This document shows positions 33,611 through 43,275 of a stretch of 64,000 nucleotides of DNA, one piece after another. The translations under genes and the position numbers were made by a program. The notes under the pieces are model-generated. The model had not been told where the DNA came from. It made no database searches and was given only the letters and a program-made list of their open reading frames with translations. Source of the stretch: Chitinophagales bacterium. GTDB taxonomy: Bacteria > Bacteroidota > Bacteroidia > Chitinophagales > CAIODY01. The DNA is taken from contig CANFST010000007.1 of the NCBI GenBank assembly GCA_947449695.1, positions 26,591 to 90,590 of the forward strand, read 5' to 3'. Positions within the stretch are counted from its first letter, which is position 1, and every line of letters starts with the position of its first letter.

Positions 33611-35944
33611 TTATAATTTATACACAAACTGCATCGTAAAGCTTCTTACTGGAGCTATTTCACCAGGGCGTTCGGTGTATTCAAAGTTCAGCATATTTTT
33701 TACAATAAATGCTAAGCTGGCATTTTTGTTCAATTGATATTGCAATCTTACATCAATAATCCAAATATCCTTATGCCCCCATTTTTTTATATAATCATTG
33801 ATGGAAGGAAAAAGAAAAGTAAAAGCTTGGTCAATATTCACAACATAAGTGTTGTAGCGCACATAACTACCGAAAGTAAATTTTTTCCATTTCACTTCTG
33901 CATCAGTTTTCCAAGAAGTGGTATATCGATATTTCAAAACATTATTTAGAGTGTCAGAATATTGTAATCGTCTTTTAATTCTGTTCATGGTATCAAACGC
34001 TAAATCTTGAGGTAGAATGTAAGTAAAGCCTGAATGTAAAGAAACCTCTACTCTATTGATTTTTCGTTGTGCAAACACAGCAATATCAATACCTTTAATT
34101 AAAGTATTGGCAATATTTCTGGATTGAAAACCTGGATTGAAAGGCAACTTTGGTGTTGGAAAATTATCAAAAGTAAACTCCATCATGTTATTGTAACGAG
34201 TATAAAAACCAGCTATATCAAGCATTCCAATCATTTTTCCCATCATAAAATTTTGCTTCACTCCAACTTCTGCATTCCATCCTGTTTCAGGTTTAAGAAG
34301 TGTGTTGGGAAAAACATTAACCCCCGAGACATAAGTATTTACATACTTTTCAGCGATGGTTGGAAAGCGATAACCCATGCCGTAAGATGCTCGTAAAAAA
34401 GTTGCTTTTGCTAATTGATAATTCAATCCAATTCTTCCTAATGGTTTAGTAATTGCCTTTACAGTATCAACTCTGTAAAATTCATATCTGCCGCCTGCTG
34501 CCAACCATAATCGATTGCCAATCTTTTTTTCGCCTTGTAAATAATAAGCAACATTATTTGCGGTGTGATTACCAAATAATTGCGATTGCACATCTGAATA
34601 ATTTACCACTGCGCCCATTGTGATGTTCAATTGATGAGCAAACATTTTTTGTACTTGTAATTCACTGTAATAAAGCTTAGCGTTAGAATTTTGATTGGTA
34701 TTGTTTTCGTTATTCATGTTGAAAAAACGGTTGCGAAAATTTATTTTCAAACCCGATTTATCGTTGTAAGAAATATAGGGGTCAATTGTATATCTATAAG
34801 TTTTTGAAAAACTCAAACTAGTTGAAGGCGTATCAATGCCACCTCGTGGAGTTAAATAAGCAATGCTGTCCTTATGCCAAATTCCATTAACTACTTTATC
34901 AACGCCCCACACGAAAAAATTAGAGCCTTGTGCTTTTTGTGCATTAACATTTAGCCCAATACTCAATCCATCAATGTGCTTGAAATGATAGCGCAGATTA
35001 GCATTCACCCTACCACGGGTATTATAATTGCCTTGCAAATAACTATCATCGGTGTAATAATTACCACCAATAACTAAATCCAATTGTTTGATTTTTTGAC
35101 TGTGAAAAAAATTAGCACCGTGAAATTTTTGTACATTATTTCCTGTCCACTTTTCATAAATATTTTTTGGTGAATCATAAATTCCTTGTTGAATAACAAT
35201 ATTTGTTTGTGGAGTATTTCTTGGAAATGCAGTTCTGAAATTTATCACCCCATTCAAAGCCGATGAGCCGTACAAAGCACTAGATGCGCCTTTCAGCACT
35301 TCTACTTGTTCGCAATTTTCAATTGGCAAAAAATCCCACTTCACATCGCCAGCATCAGCTGTGAGCATGGGCATATCATCTACCATTACCAATACACGGC
35401 TACCTGCGCCATAACTCCAACCGCTGCCACCTCTTATGTTCGGCTGCCCATCTACCACATCCACACCTGGAATTCTTTTCAGCATATCGTCCATCTGTGT
35501 GATGCCAGCATCCTGAATTTGTTTTGGCTTTACCACTTCGATAGAAACAGTTTCTTCGTTCAATCGTTTTTCAAACTTGCTGCCGCTAATGGTTACAGCA
35601 TTTAATTCGTGCGAAATGGGCAATAGATAAATGGTATCCATCATCACAATATCAAGATTAGAGAAAGATGAAACTGGAATCTTTTTAAACGATTTTTTGT
35701 AGCCGAAATAATTAAATTCCATAACAAAATCGGTAGTTACATAATGACTGATTTCATAAGTAAAATCGCCATTGTTATTGGTTGAACCAATTGGCTTACC
35801 ATCTATTAAAACAATTACACCTTGCAAACTTTGTTGTGTAGCCGAATCCTTTACCACAGCCTTATACAACGAATTTGCAACCACTGAAAAATTAATTTGC
35901 AAAAGAAATAGAATTACAAAAAAAGAAAGTATTTTTTTTGCCAT
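33611..35944 (-). CDS. TonB-dependent outer-membrane receptor
   Basis: This is a receptor of about 777 residues. A signal peptide (MAKKILSFFVILFLLQ) is followed by a carboxypeptidase-regulatory-like domain at about 28-115, a plug domain with DDMLKRIPGVDVVDGQPNIRG and VEVLKGASSALYGSSALNGV, and a 22-strand barrel ending EIAPVRSFTMQFVYKL. The ATG at 35944 is used; the longer ORF starts at TTG. Such receptors import iron complexes, cobalamin, nickel or oligosaccharides. There is no SusD partner or other substrate hint next to it. It is divergent from a T9SS cargo gene. Confidence 0.93.
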   Translation of the reverse strand: MAKKILSFFVILFLLQINFSVVANSLYKAVVKDSATQQSLQGVIVLIDGKPIGSTNNNGDFTYEISHYVTTDFVMEFNYFGYKKSFKKIPVSSFSNLDIVMMDTIYLLPISHELNAVTISGSKFEKRLNEETVSIEVVKPKQIQDAGITQMDDMLKRIPGVDVVDGQPNIRGGSGWSYGAGSRVLVMVDDMPMLTADAGDVKWDFLPIENCEQVEVLKGASSALYGSSALNGVINFRTAFPRNTPQTNIVIQQGIYDSPKNIYEKWTGNNVQKFHGANFFHSQKIKQLDLVIGGNYYTDDSYLQGNYNTRGRVNANLRYHFKHIDGLSIGLNVNAQKAQGSNFFVWGVDKVVNGIWHKDSIAYLTPRGGIDTPSTSLSFSKTYRYTIDPYISYNDKSGLKINFRNRFFNMNNENNTNQNSNAKLYYSELQVQKMFAHQLNITMGAVVNYSDVQSQLFGNHTANNVAYYLQGEKKIGNRLWLAAGGRYEFYRVDTVKAITKPLGRIGLNYQLAKATFLRASYGMGYRFPTIAEKYVNTYVSGVNVFPNTLLKPETGWNAEVGVKQNFMMGKMIGMLDIAGFYTRYNNMMEFTFDNFPTPKLPFNPGFQSRNIANTLIKGIDIAVFAQRKINRVEVSLHSGFTYILPQDLAFDTMNRIKRRLQYSDTLNNVLKYRYTTSWKTDAEVKWKKFTFGSYVRYNTYVVNIDQAFTFLFPSINDYIKKWGHKDIWIIDVRLQYQLNKNASLAFIVKNMLNFEYTERPGEIAPVRSFTMQFVYKL

Positions 35945-36032
35945 GCTGATATTTTTTTGATTTTCTAAAGATATTGTTTTCAAAATTTCTGTGAAAAATA
36001 ATTTTACATTTACACTTCAAACAATTATCAAA

Positions 36033-36854
36033 ATGAAAAAAATAATTTACACTCTACTATTTATTTCCATTTCCTATCAATTTGGATTTGCACAATGCAT
36101 TCCACATTCTTACACTGGCAATCATGGCTGGATATTGCCTGATAGTTCACAATTTCCGCATGCCGTAAAAAACCAAGCGTTTAATACCAATATCCAAATT
36201 CAAGTCGCACATGATACCACTGGGACTTTCCAAGTACCTGTTTTAGGTGCTACAGCAGGAACTTTTGTTTTCGACTCTATTACGATTCATGGTGTAACTA
36301 CACAACCACTATTACCAAATGCAATTGGCATTCAATACACCTGCAATCCTGCTAATTGTAGTTTCCCAGGCGCAAGCAATGGTTGTATTAATGTAATTGT
36401 ACCGTCAGCTGGATTAACTAAAGTTGGTACTTACCGCATTATTGTAACTGCTGTGGGCAAAGGAACTTTTACACCAACTCAATTGCCAATTCCATCACCA
36501 CAAACTATCACACAAGTGGTTGATTGGTACAAAATAATTGTTGACTCAACAGGTGGAACTTCATTAGTTGAAAACTTAAATGATTTCAACTTTAATGAAT
36601 TTAACTTTTTGAATCTAAGGCCAAACCCTGCAAATGATTTAGCCTCTATTGAGTTTTATTCACCTAAATCAACTTTAATTAAAATGTATGTAATGGATAT
36701 GATTGGAAGAAATATTTTCAGCGACGAATGGAATACAAAAAATGGAATAAATAAAAATGAATTAAATATAACAGGTTTAGCTAATGGGATTTATTTGGTG
36801 AGTTTTAATTTTGAAGGAAGAAATTTTAGCAAAAAATTAATTGTGCAACATTAG
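36033..36854 (+). CDS. Secreted protein with T9SS type A sorting domain
   Basis: This 273-residue protein has a signal peptide (MKKIIYTLLFISISY to FAQ). The N-terminal 160 residues form a beta-sandwich-like domain with four or five cysteines (CNPANCSFPGASNGC). The C-terminal 80 residues are a type A T9SS sorting domain (NLRPNPANDLASIEF, GMxG-like MIGRNIF, ANGIYLVSF, ending KKLIVQH). The ATG at 36033 is used; the longer ORF begins at GTG. Function is unknown. Convergent with the LolC/E-like permease gene across a bidirectional terminator. Confidence 0.8.
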   Translation: MKKIIYTLLFISISYQFGFAQCIPHSYTGNHGWILPDSSQFPHAVKNQAFNTNIQIQVAHDTTGTFQVPVLGATAGTFVFDSITIHGVTTQPLLPNAIGIQYTCNPANCSFPGASNGCINVIVPSAGLTKVGTYRIIVTAVGKGTFTPTQLPIPSPQTITQVVDWYKIIVDSTGGTSLVENLNDFNFNEFNFLNLRPNPANDLASIEFYSPKSTLIKMYVMDMIGRNIFSDEWNTKNGINKNELNITGLANGIYLVSFNFEGRNFSKKLIVQH

Positions 36855-36877
36855 TTGAACACTTATAAATACTGATG

Positions 36878-36914
36878 AAAAGGATAATCGCTAATAAATG
36901 TGGTTATCCTTTTT
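36878..36914. terminator. Bidirectional terminator
   Basis: AAAAGGATAA (36878-36887) pairs with TTATCCTTTT (36904-36913), with T-runs on both strands, between two convergent genes. Confidence 0.7.
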
Positions 36915-36916
36915 AT

Positions 36917-38152
36917 TTATTCAAACCTTATCGCTTTTATTGGTCGGATATAATTAATCACAAAAGCTGGCAACCACAAACTCAACAATACCACAGCAAT
37001 AAAACCAATATTAATAACGCCAATAATTGTCCAGTTAAAATCAATGGCTACTTCACTGATGTAATAAGTTTCTTCAGGCAGTTTGATGATTTTGAAATAA
37101 TATTGTAAAGCGCAGATGCTTAATCCTACTGCATTTCCCCACAACATTGCCAGCACTAAAATTCTTCTGGAAAGCGATAAGAAAATTAGTTTGATGTCGA
37201 AAGGTTGCATACCCAAAGTTTTTAAAATGCCAATCATTTGAGTGCGTTCTAAAATCAAAATCAAGAAACAAGTAATCACATTTATCAAAGCGACTACTGT
37301 CATTAAAATGATGATGATTCGTTCCGTCATATCTTGTAAATTCAACCAATCAAATAATGTTGGGAACAATTGATAAATAGTTTGTGAAGCAAAATTTAAA
37401 GGCAAAATATTTTGATTGATGTAACTATTTACGGTATCAATTTTTATTACATCATTCACAAACAATTCATAGCCACCTACTTCACCATTTTTCCAATTGT
37501 TAAGTTTTTGAACTACCCGTAAATCCACAAACGAATACACTTTATCAAACTCTTCTAAGCCTGTGCTGTAAATGGCTGCCACAGTCATTTTGCGTACTCG
37601 TGGGCTTTTATCTATAAAATACAAAAAGCAATCATCACATATTTTCAAATGCAATCTATCCGCAATTTTTTTCGAAACAATTATTTTGTTAGATGGGGTT
37701 GAATCATTGAAATTAAAAACTGCTTTTACATCACCCGAAAAGTTTTTTACATAGTGTTCAAAAAATGCTGATTGAAAATTATTATCAATTCCTTTCAGCA
37801 CAATGCCTTCAATTTGTTCGCCTTTTTTCATGATGCCGGGTTTGATGGCAAATGCTTGCAAATTCTTGATTTCGGGCAAGGAAAAAATTTGTTTCAATTT
37901 TTCTTCACTCAATTTAATTGGCGAATTTTCATAGGAATGATTGTCGGCATATTCAGCAATCTGGATGTTTCCCCAAAGATTATATGCCTTGTTTCTGATT
38001 TCTTTTTGAAAACCATTCACCATTGCTACAGCTACAATCATTACTGTTAAACTTAATGCCGTAGCCACTTTCGCTACTTTTATAATTAAAGCCGAGAAAC
38101 TTTTTTGTTCTTGATTTTGTAATCGCGAAGCAATAAAATTGGAAACATTCAT
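36917..38152 (-). CDS. FtsX-family ABC permease (LolC/LolE-like)
   Basis: This 411-residue inner-membrane protein has the LolC/E/MacB-type layout: one N-terminal helix (about 30-50), a periplasmic domain of roughly 210 residues and three C-terminal helices with the FtsX domain (ERIIIILMTVVALINVITC, then RTQMIGILKTLGM). The N-terminal MNVSNFIASRLQ is typical of Bacteroidota LolE-like proteins. Such permeases work with an ATPase to extract lipoproteins from the inner membrane. No ATPase gene is adjacent. The ATG at 38152 is preferred over the longer ORF. Confidence 0.85.
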   Translation of the reverse strand: MNVSNFIASRLQNQEQKSFSALIIKVAKVATALSLTVMIVAVAMVNGFQKEIRNKAYNLWGNIQIAEYADNHSYENSPIKLSEEKLKQIFSLPEIKNLQAFAIKPGIMKKGEQIEGIVLKGIDNNFQSAFFEHYVKNFSGDVKAVFNFNDSTPSNKIIVSKKIADRLHLKICDDCFLYFIDKSPRVRKMTVAAIYSTGLEEFDKVYSFVDLRVVQKLNNWKNGEVGGYELFVNDVIKIDTVNSYINQNILPLNFASQTIYQLFPTLFDWLNLQDMTERIIIILMTVVALINVITCFLILILERTQMIGILKTLGMQPFDIKLIFLSLSRRILVLAMLWGNAVGLSICALQYYFKIIKLPEETYYISEVAIDFNWTIIGVINIGFIAVVLLSLWLPAFVINYIRPIKAIRFE

Positions 38153-38209
38153 CGGGTTAAAAATAATGGAAAACTGTTTAAGAATTTCATTCAACCCTGA
38201 ATGATGAGA

Positions 38210-40240
38210 TTAATTTATGTCATCCGAATCATCATTTGCCGAAATTGATGAGTGATTACCGATACTCACTTTTCTGCTAACTGTTCCGTTTGAAGTTGAA
38301 ATCTGAAGTGTGTAGATACCATTCAATAGATCATTAATAGGCATTTTAATGGTTTCTTTATTTTGAATAGTTTGAGTAAGTTCCTTTATAGCTCGACCCA
38401 TTAAATCAAAAAGTGTTAAATGGACTAAATTATTTTCACCCCCATCAATTTCAACATTCAAATTATCAATGGCAGGATTCGGAAATACATTGATAGATTC
38501 TTTTCCAGTAAATGTTATGCCTACAATTTTTGAATAAACAAATTGTCCATCAAAATCAATTTGCTTTAGACGATAATAATCTAAACTTTGAAATGGATTT
38601 TTATCTTCAAACTGATAGCTGATAGCTGCATCCGAATTGCCTTGAGATACCACTTCGCCAATTTTTGTCCAATGATTATTATCAATACTCCTTTCAATTT
38701 CAACCACTTTATTATTTTTTTCGCTCATTGTAACCCATTGCAAATAAGCCGTTGAATTATTATCATCTTTTACTACATCAAACGAAACTAAATCAATCGG
38801 TAACAAAACAGGACAGATTGAAAATATAGTGCTGTTAGTTGCATCGGTGTAAGTATAAGCCGATTTATAGCTTGAAGAATCAGTTGCGCTTTTTACACTA
38901 TTTGCAAATCCATTACCACAATAAGGTCCGGCAACAACCGATAACCCTGTAATTGAAGTGTTTGGATTACCATTAATTACATTTCCATTTATTATTGTTA
39001 TGCCTGAAACCCTGTTTACACTTGCCTCATATACATCTGTGCATCTGTCTCCATCACTATCTAAATCGAAATTATTAGTGTAACCATCTCCATCCGTATC
39101 AGGACAATTTTGAGTGATGTTAATATGAACATCATCAATCAAATTTCCATAACTCAAATCAGGTCCTTTTGAACTGATGGCAGCAAAAGCAATAATTATA
39201 TTAGTCATACCTGCAGGAATAGTATAATTGCCGGAATAAGAACCCCATGCATTATTACTATCAGAGAGCATAGCTACAGAAGTAAGCGTATTTAAACTCG
39301 AACCAACTTTAAAACTTGCCACATCTCTTCCTAATCTGCCCCGATGTTTCAAAGACCAAAATACTATGCCTGATGCACCATTCAAACAAAATGTTTGATA
39401 CAAAGTAGATGCTTGTGTGGCATTTAATTCAGCAAATTGATTTCCACTTGCTGAGTAAACACCATTAAAACCTGTACTCCAAACTTCAATAAAAGTATCA
39501 GTGGCTGTGGTTTGCCAGCCTGGCATATTTCTTTGTTTGATTAATTTCCAACTGGTTGCTGGAATCACGGGAGATTCAAAATTACCATTCACAAAAGTAT
39601 CCAATGAGCATAATGCACACTCTACTTTATCTAAAATACCATCGTTGTCATCATCAATATCAATTGAATTAATGATGCCATCACAATCAAAATCTTGCGA
39701 TGGCGCAGTACCCCAATTGGCACATTGCAAATTATAATTGTAATTATAAATATTGATTGTTGAAATGGTTTTTCCGACTTCTAAAATCCAATCACCATTT
39801 TTTCCAGTAATATTGGTTGATGCTGAAATGCTTACACCTAAGGCCTTTTGTAAATATTCGACCGCTTCAATTCCTTTTATTCCTTTTGCGAATTCGCAAC
39901 CATAAATATTGATGTGCCGAATTTTATTTTTCAAAAGTGGTACAAGAAAATTTTTAATTTCAACTGCGTTCATCCATTTGCCATTAATGAATAATTCACC
40001 TGAGCGACCATGGGTGATGAGTTGAAAAACTTGGTTTGACGAATTTATTTCTTTAAATGCTTTTTGATTTTTAACTGCAACATCTACAAACAAATTTTGT
40101 TGTGAAGCAATTTTTTCAGCAAAAATCCGATTACAAAAAAAACAAGTAAAACATAGTAACAGCAAGCTCTTTGATAGTTTGCTTTTACAATATTTTGTTA
40201 TTGCAAAAAGTGGTTTTGATGAGATTAAATTCGATTTCAT
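38210..40240 (-). CDS. DUF4347-domain secreted protein with T9SS sorting domain
   Basis: This 676-residue exported protein starts with a signal sequence (long charged n-region, then KSLLLLCFTCFF). Domains in order: a DUF4347-like domain at about 45-165 (LITHGRSGELFING, INIYGCEFAKG, VEYLQKALGVSI), an Asp-rich calcium-binding stretch of thrombospondin-3 type (FDCDGIINSIDIDDDNDG), a galactose-binding-like beta domain at about 210-375, a second Asp-rich stretch, a fibronectin-III-like part, and a type A sorting domain (SINVFPNPAIDNLNVEI). The C-terminus carries an extra acidic tail (SISANDDSDDIN) after the usual final strand, which is odd for a T9SS signal. Function is unknown. Confidence 0.8.
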   Translation of the reverse strand: MKSNLISSKPLFAITKYCKSKLSKSLLLLCFTCFFCNRIFAEKIASQQNLFVDVAVKNQKAFKEINSSNQVFQLITHGRSGELFINGKWMNAVEIKNFLVPLLKNKIRHINIYGCEFAKGIKGIEAVEYLQKALGVSISASTNITGKNGDWILEVGKTISTINIYNYNYNLQCANWGTAPSQDFDCDGIINSIDIDDDNDGILDKVECALCSLDTFVNGNFESPVIPATSWKLIKQRNMPGWQTTATDTFIEVWSTGFNGVYSASGNQFAELNATQASTLYQTFCLNGASGIVFWSLKHRGRLGRDVASFKVGSSLNTLTSVAMLSDSNNAWGSYSGNYTIPAGMTNIIIAFAAISSKGPDLSYGNLIDDVHINITQNCPDTDGDGYTNNFDLDSDGDRCTDVYEASVNRVSGITIINGNVINGNPNTSITGLSVVAGPYCGNGFANSVKSATDSSSYKSAYTYTDATNSTIFSICPVLLPIDLVSFDVVKDDNNSTAYLQWVTMSEKNNKVVEIERSIDNNHWTKIGEVVSQGNSDAAISYQFEDKNPFQSLDYYRLKQIDFDGQFVYSKIVGITFTGKESINVFPNPAIDNLNVEIDGGENNLVHLTLFDLMGRAIKELTQTIQNKETIKMPINDLLNGIYTLQISTSNGTVSRKVSIGNHSSISANDDSDDIN

Positions 40241-40409
40241 TTCTGTTTAAAATACAGCAATAGTGGTTTGCTTTATTAATAATTTAAAGGTAGATTTTTT
40301 CTGGTTCCGCTTAATAAGCAGAATACCCCATTTCGACAAGTAAACAATCGTAGAAAGTTGTTTAATAAAAAAAATACATCAATAAAAATTCTGTATTAAT
40401 ATTGTTTCG

Positions 40410-41201
40410 ATGAAATTTTATTCGATTTTTTTATTGTCGATTTTGGTAACAAAAATTTTAATTGCGCAAGACAATTATGAAATCCAAGTATATGGTTCTG
40501 CTACACAAACTAAAGGTAGCACCATGTTCGAATCGCATACCAATTTCACTTTTGATGGAGAGAAAAATAGCAATGATGGAGTTCGACCAACACATCATGC
40601 CTTTCATGAAACAGTTGAAATCACAACTGGAATCACTAATTGTTTTGAGTTAGGATTTTATTTGTTCACGAATTATACGTCGCCTTTTGGATTTCAATTT
40701 GTTGGCACTCATATTCGCCCGAGAGTTTGTGCGCCACAAAGTTGGAAGTTACCAATTGGCTTAAGTTTATCAGCAGAGTTAGGCACTCAAAAAGCTGAGT
40801 ACGCCGATGATACTTGGAGTTTGGAATTGCGACCTATTATTGATAAACAAGTAAAAAAGTTTTATTGGTCATTCAATCCAACATTAGGAGTTTCATTAAA
40901 AAGTAATCAGAATAATTCAACGCCCGTATTTGAACCGAATTTAAAACTGGCTTACCAAGCTTTTAAAAACTGGAATATTGGTGTGGAGTATTTCGGTGCC
41001 ACAGGAAAAATCAACAATTTCGAAGCCATTCAAAATCAGCAGCATGCTTTGTTTCTGGCATTTGATATGCTAAACAATACAAAGTGGGAATTGAATTTTG
41101 GGCCAGGTTACGGCTTAACAAATTCAACTGATCGCTTTGTTTTCAAAATGTATTTTGGACGAAGAATTAATTGGAAAACAAAATCAACCGCAGCAAAATG
41201 A
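40410..41201 (+). CDS. Predicted outer-membrane beta-barrel protein
   Basis: This 263-residue protein has a signal peptide (MKFYSIFLLSILVTK to LIAQ) and alternating amphipathic strands, for example ETVEITTGITNCFELGFYLF, consistent with a small barrel. I do not recognise the family. Its last codons overlap the start of namZ through ATGA, so the two are translationally coupled, and YkgJ and MazG-like genes follow closely. A role in envelope or wall metabolism is suggested only by this operon. Confidence 0.65.
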   Translation: MKFYSIFLLSILVTKILIAQDNYEIQVYGSATQTKGSTMFESHTNFTFDGEKNSNDGVRPTHHAFHETVEITTGITNCFELGFYLFTNYTSPFGFQFVGTHIRPRVCAPQSWKLPIGLSLSAELGTQKAEYADDTWSLELRPIIDKQVKKFYWSFNPTLGVSLKSNQNNSTPVFEPNLKLAYQAFKNWNIGVEYFGATGKINNFEAIQNQQHALFLAFDMLNNTKWELNFGPGYGLTNSTDRFVFKMYFGRRINWKTKSTAAK

Positions 41202-42406
41202 AATCGTTTTTTTTAGGATTGCTACTTTTAATCTCTTGCATCGGAAATGTTTTTTCTCAAAATGAAAAACCATCCGAAATGCATTTTTTTGCTCGAAATG
41301 TAATTGTTGGCACTGCTCAAATTAAATTGTATTTGCCTGATTTGCAAAACAAGAAAGTTGCTTTGGTAGTGAATCCCACAAGCATGATCGGCAAATCGCA
41401 TTTGTTAGATTCATTGCTAAAATTGAAAATTAATGTGGTTAAAATTTTCGCACCCGAACATGGTTTCAGAGGCGATGCTGATGCAGGTGAAGAATTAAAA
41501 AATGATGTAGATGAAAAAACAAACTTACCAATTGTCAGTTTGTATGGTAATCACAAAAAGCCTACTGATGCTGATTTGAAAGATGTGGATGTCATTGTTT
41601 TTGATATTCAAGATGTAGGCGCTCGATTTTATACTTACATATCAACACTGCATTTTGTAATGCAAGCCGCTGCTGAACATGAAAAACAATTAATCATTTT
41701 AGACCGACCAAATCCTAACGGACATTTTGTAGATGGTCCAATTTTGGAAATGAAAAATAAATCCTTCGTAGGTATGCATCCAGTACCTGTAGCACATGGC
41801 ATGACGATTGGCGAATATGCAAAAATGGTAAATGAAGAAAACTGGCTAGATGAAAATGGCAAACATTTGCACTGCGACTTAAAAATAATTCCTTGTAAAA
41901 ATTATAATCATCATACCTTCTATCGATTGCCAGTAAAGCCTTCGCCAAATTTGCCAAGTATGAAATCGATTTATTTATATCCTTCACTTTGTTTTTTTGA
42001 AGGAACAGTTATCAGCTTAGGACGTGGCACTAACAAGCCTTTTCAGCAATTTGGTCATCCTGATTTAAAAAATTATGATTATACTTTTACACCAAAAAGT
42101 ATGAGTGGTGCAAAATCACCACCGTGTTTAAATCAACCATGTTTTGGAAAAAATTTAAGTGCCAAACCAATTGACTCATTGCAACTTTTAGCAAAAGTTG
42201 ATGTAAGTTTTTTGATTGAAGCCTACAAAAATTTTCCGCAAAAAGGAAAATTCTTCAACAACTTTTTTCTTTCTTTGGCAGGTACCGAAAAATTACGTCA
42301 GCAAATCGAACAAGGCTTAAGCGCTGATAAAATAAGAGCTTCATGGCAAGCGGATTTAACGGCATTCAAAAAAATCAGAAAAAAATATTTATTGTACGAA
42401 GAATAA
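41198..42406 (+). CDS. namZ: Exo-beta-N-acetylmuramidase NamZ-like (DUF1343, GH171)
   Basis: NamZ releases terminal N-acetylmuramic acid from peptidoglycan fragments. The 402-residue protein has a signal peptide (MKSFFLGLLLLISC to FSQ) and the DUF1343 landmarks KVALVVNPTSMIGK, IFAPEHGFRGDADAGE (the Glu is the likely catalytic residue), SLYGNHKKPT, FDIQDVGARFYTYISTLH and ILDRPNPNG. The ATG at 41198 overlaps the upstream barrel gene by four bases (ATGA). Length and motifs fit the family. The adjacent barrel may handle wall fragments. Confidence 0.9.
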   Translation: MKSFFLGLLLLISCIGNVFSQNEKPSEMHFFARNVIVGTAQIKLYLPDLQNKKVALVVNPTSMIGKSHLLDSLLKLKINVVKIFAPEHGFRGDADAGEELKNDVDEKTNLPIVSLYGNHKKPTDADLKDVDVIVFDIQDVGARFYTYISTLHFVMQAAAEHEKQLIILDRPNPNGHFVDGPILEMKNKSFVGMHPVPVAHGMTIGEYAKMVNEENWLDENGKHLHCDLKIIPCKNYNHHTFYRLPVKPSPNLPSMKSIYLYPSLCFFEGTVISLGRGTNKPFQQFGHPDLKNYDYTFTPKSMSGAKSPPCLNQPCFGKNLSAKPIDSLQLLAKVDVSFLIEAYKNFPQKGKFFNNFFLSLAGTEKLRQQIEQGLSADKIRASWQADLTAFKKIRKKYLLYEE

Positions 42407-42419
42407 TTAACCATCAAAA

Positions 42420-42923
42420 ATGAATTTAAAAAGTTTTAAAAACAGAGCTTACAAAAAACGTGGCGGATTAATCAAGTTTATGAAACGCTTACAGCGAAAA
42501 GCTCCGAAAGGCATGGATGCGTTAGCAAAAAAAATGGATGCCGAAGTTTGGGAAGAAATTGATTGTTTGGAATGTGCTCATTGCTGCACGAAAATGACAC
42601 CAACTTACACCAAAACTGACATCAATAGAATTGCAAAACATTTGGGCATGACTTATCAAGAATATTTTGATAAGTGGTGTGAAACAGATAAAGACAATGG
42701 TGATATTGTGAACAGAATTCAGCCTTGTCAGTTTTTAGAAAAGAATAACAAGTGTAGTATTTATTCAGTTAGACCAGCTGACTGTAGCGGCTTTCCGCAC
42801 TTTAAGAAAAAAGATGTGTTGGATTACACACATGTTTATACCGAAAATATTCATCGCTGCCCGGCCACTTTGAAGTGGGTAGAATTGATGGAAAAAAATG
42901 TGATTGCACAAAAAATCATCTAA
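42420..42923 (+). CDS. YkgJ family cysteine-cluster protein
   Basis: This 167-residue cytoplasmic protein has the YkgJ (UPF0153) zinc/iron-binding cysteine pattern: LECAHCCTKMTPTYT, then PCQFLEKNNKC and RPADCSGFPHF. The N-terminus is strongly basic. The family is thought to bind a Zn or Fe-S centre, but its role is unknown. It starts 13 bases after namZ and the MazG-like gene starts 4 bases after its stop codon, so all are in one operon. Confidence 0.85.
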   Translation: MNLKSFKNRAYKKRGGLIKFMKRLQRKAPKGMDALAKKMDAEVWEEIDCLECAHCCTKMTPTYTKTDINRIAKHLGMTYQEYFDKWCETDKDNGDIVNRIQPCQFLEKNNKCSIYSVRPADCSGFPHFKKKDVLDYTHVYTENIHRCPATLKWVELMEKNVIAQKII

Positions 42924-42927
42924 AAAA

Positions 42928-43260
42928 ATGACTATTCAAGAAGCACAACAACAAGTTGACGATTGGATAAAGACCACTGGTGTTAGATATTTCAACGAAC
43001 TGACGAATATGGCAATGCTCACTGAAGAAGTTGGGGAAGTGGCAAGGATTATTGCCAGAAAATATGGCGAACAATCCTTCAAAGAAAGCGACAAAGAAAA
43101 AGATTTGGCTGATGAATTAGCTGATGTTTTGTTTGTAGTAATTTGTTTAGCCAATCAAACAGGCGTTGATTTAACCGATGCTTTAAATAAAAATTTTACA
43201 AAAAAAAATTACCGTGATGCTCACCGACACCACGATAATTTTAAACTAAAAAAAACATAA
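42928..43260 (+). CDS. MazG-like nucleotide pyrophosphohydrolase
   Basis: This 110-residue all-alpha NTP pyrophosphohydrolase has the metal-binding helix EEVGEVARII and the second helix ELADVLFVVI (EExxE...ExxD arrangement). Such enzymes hydrolyse non-canonical or surplus nucleoside triphosphates to monophosphate and pyrophosphate. It is a single-domain form. The ATG at 42928 is used instead of the longer ORF overlapping ykgJ. It ends the barrel-namZ-ykgJ operon. Confidence 0.88.
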   Translation: MTIQEAQQQVDDWIKTTGVRYFNELTNMAMLTEEVGEVARIIARKYGEQSFKESDKEKDLADELADVLFVVICLANQTGVDLTDALNKNFTKKNYRDAHRHHDNFKLKKT

Positions 43261-43275
43261 CTGAAAAAAGAGTTT

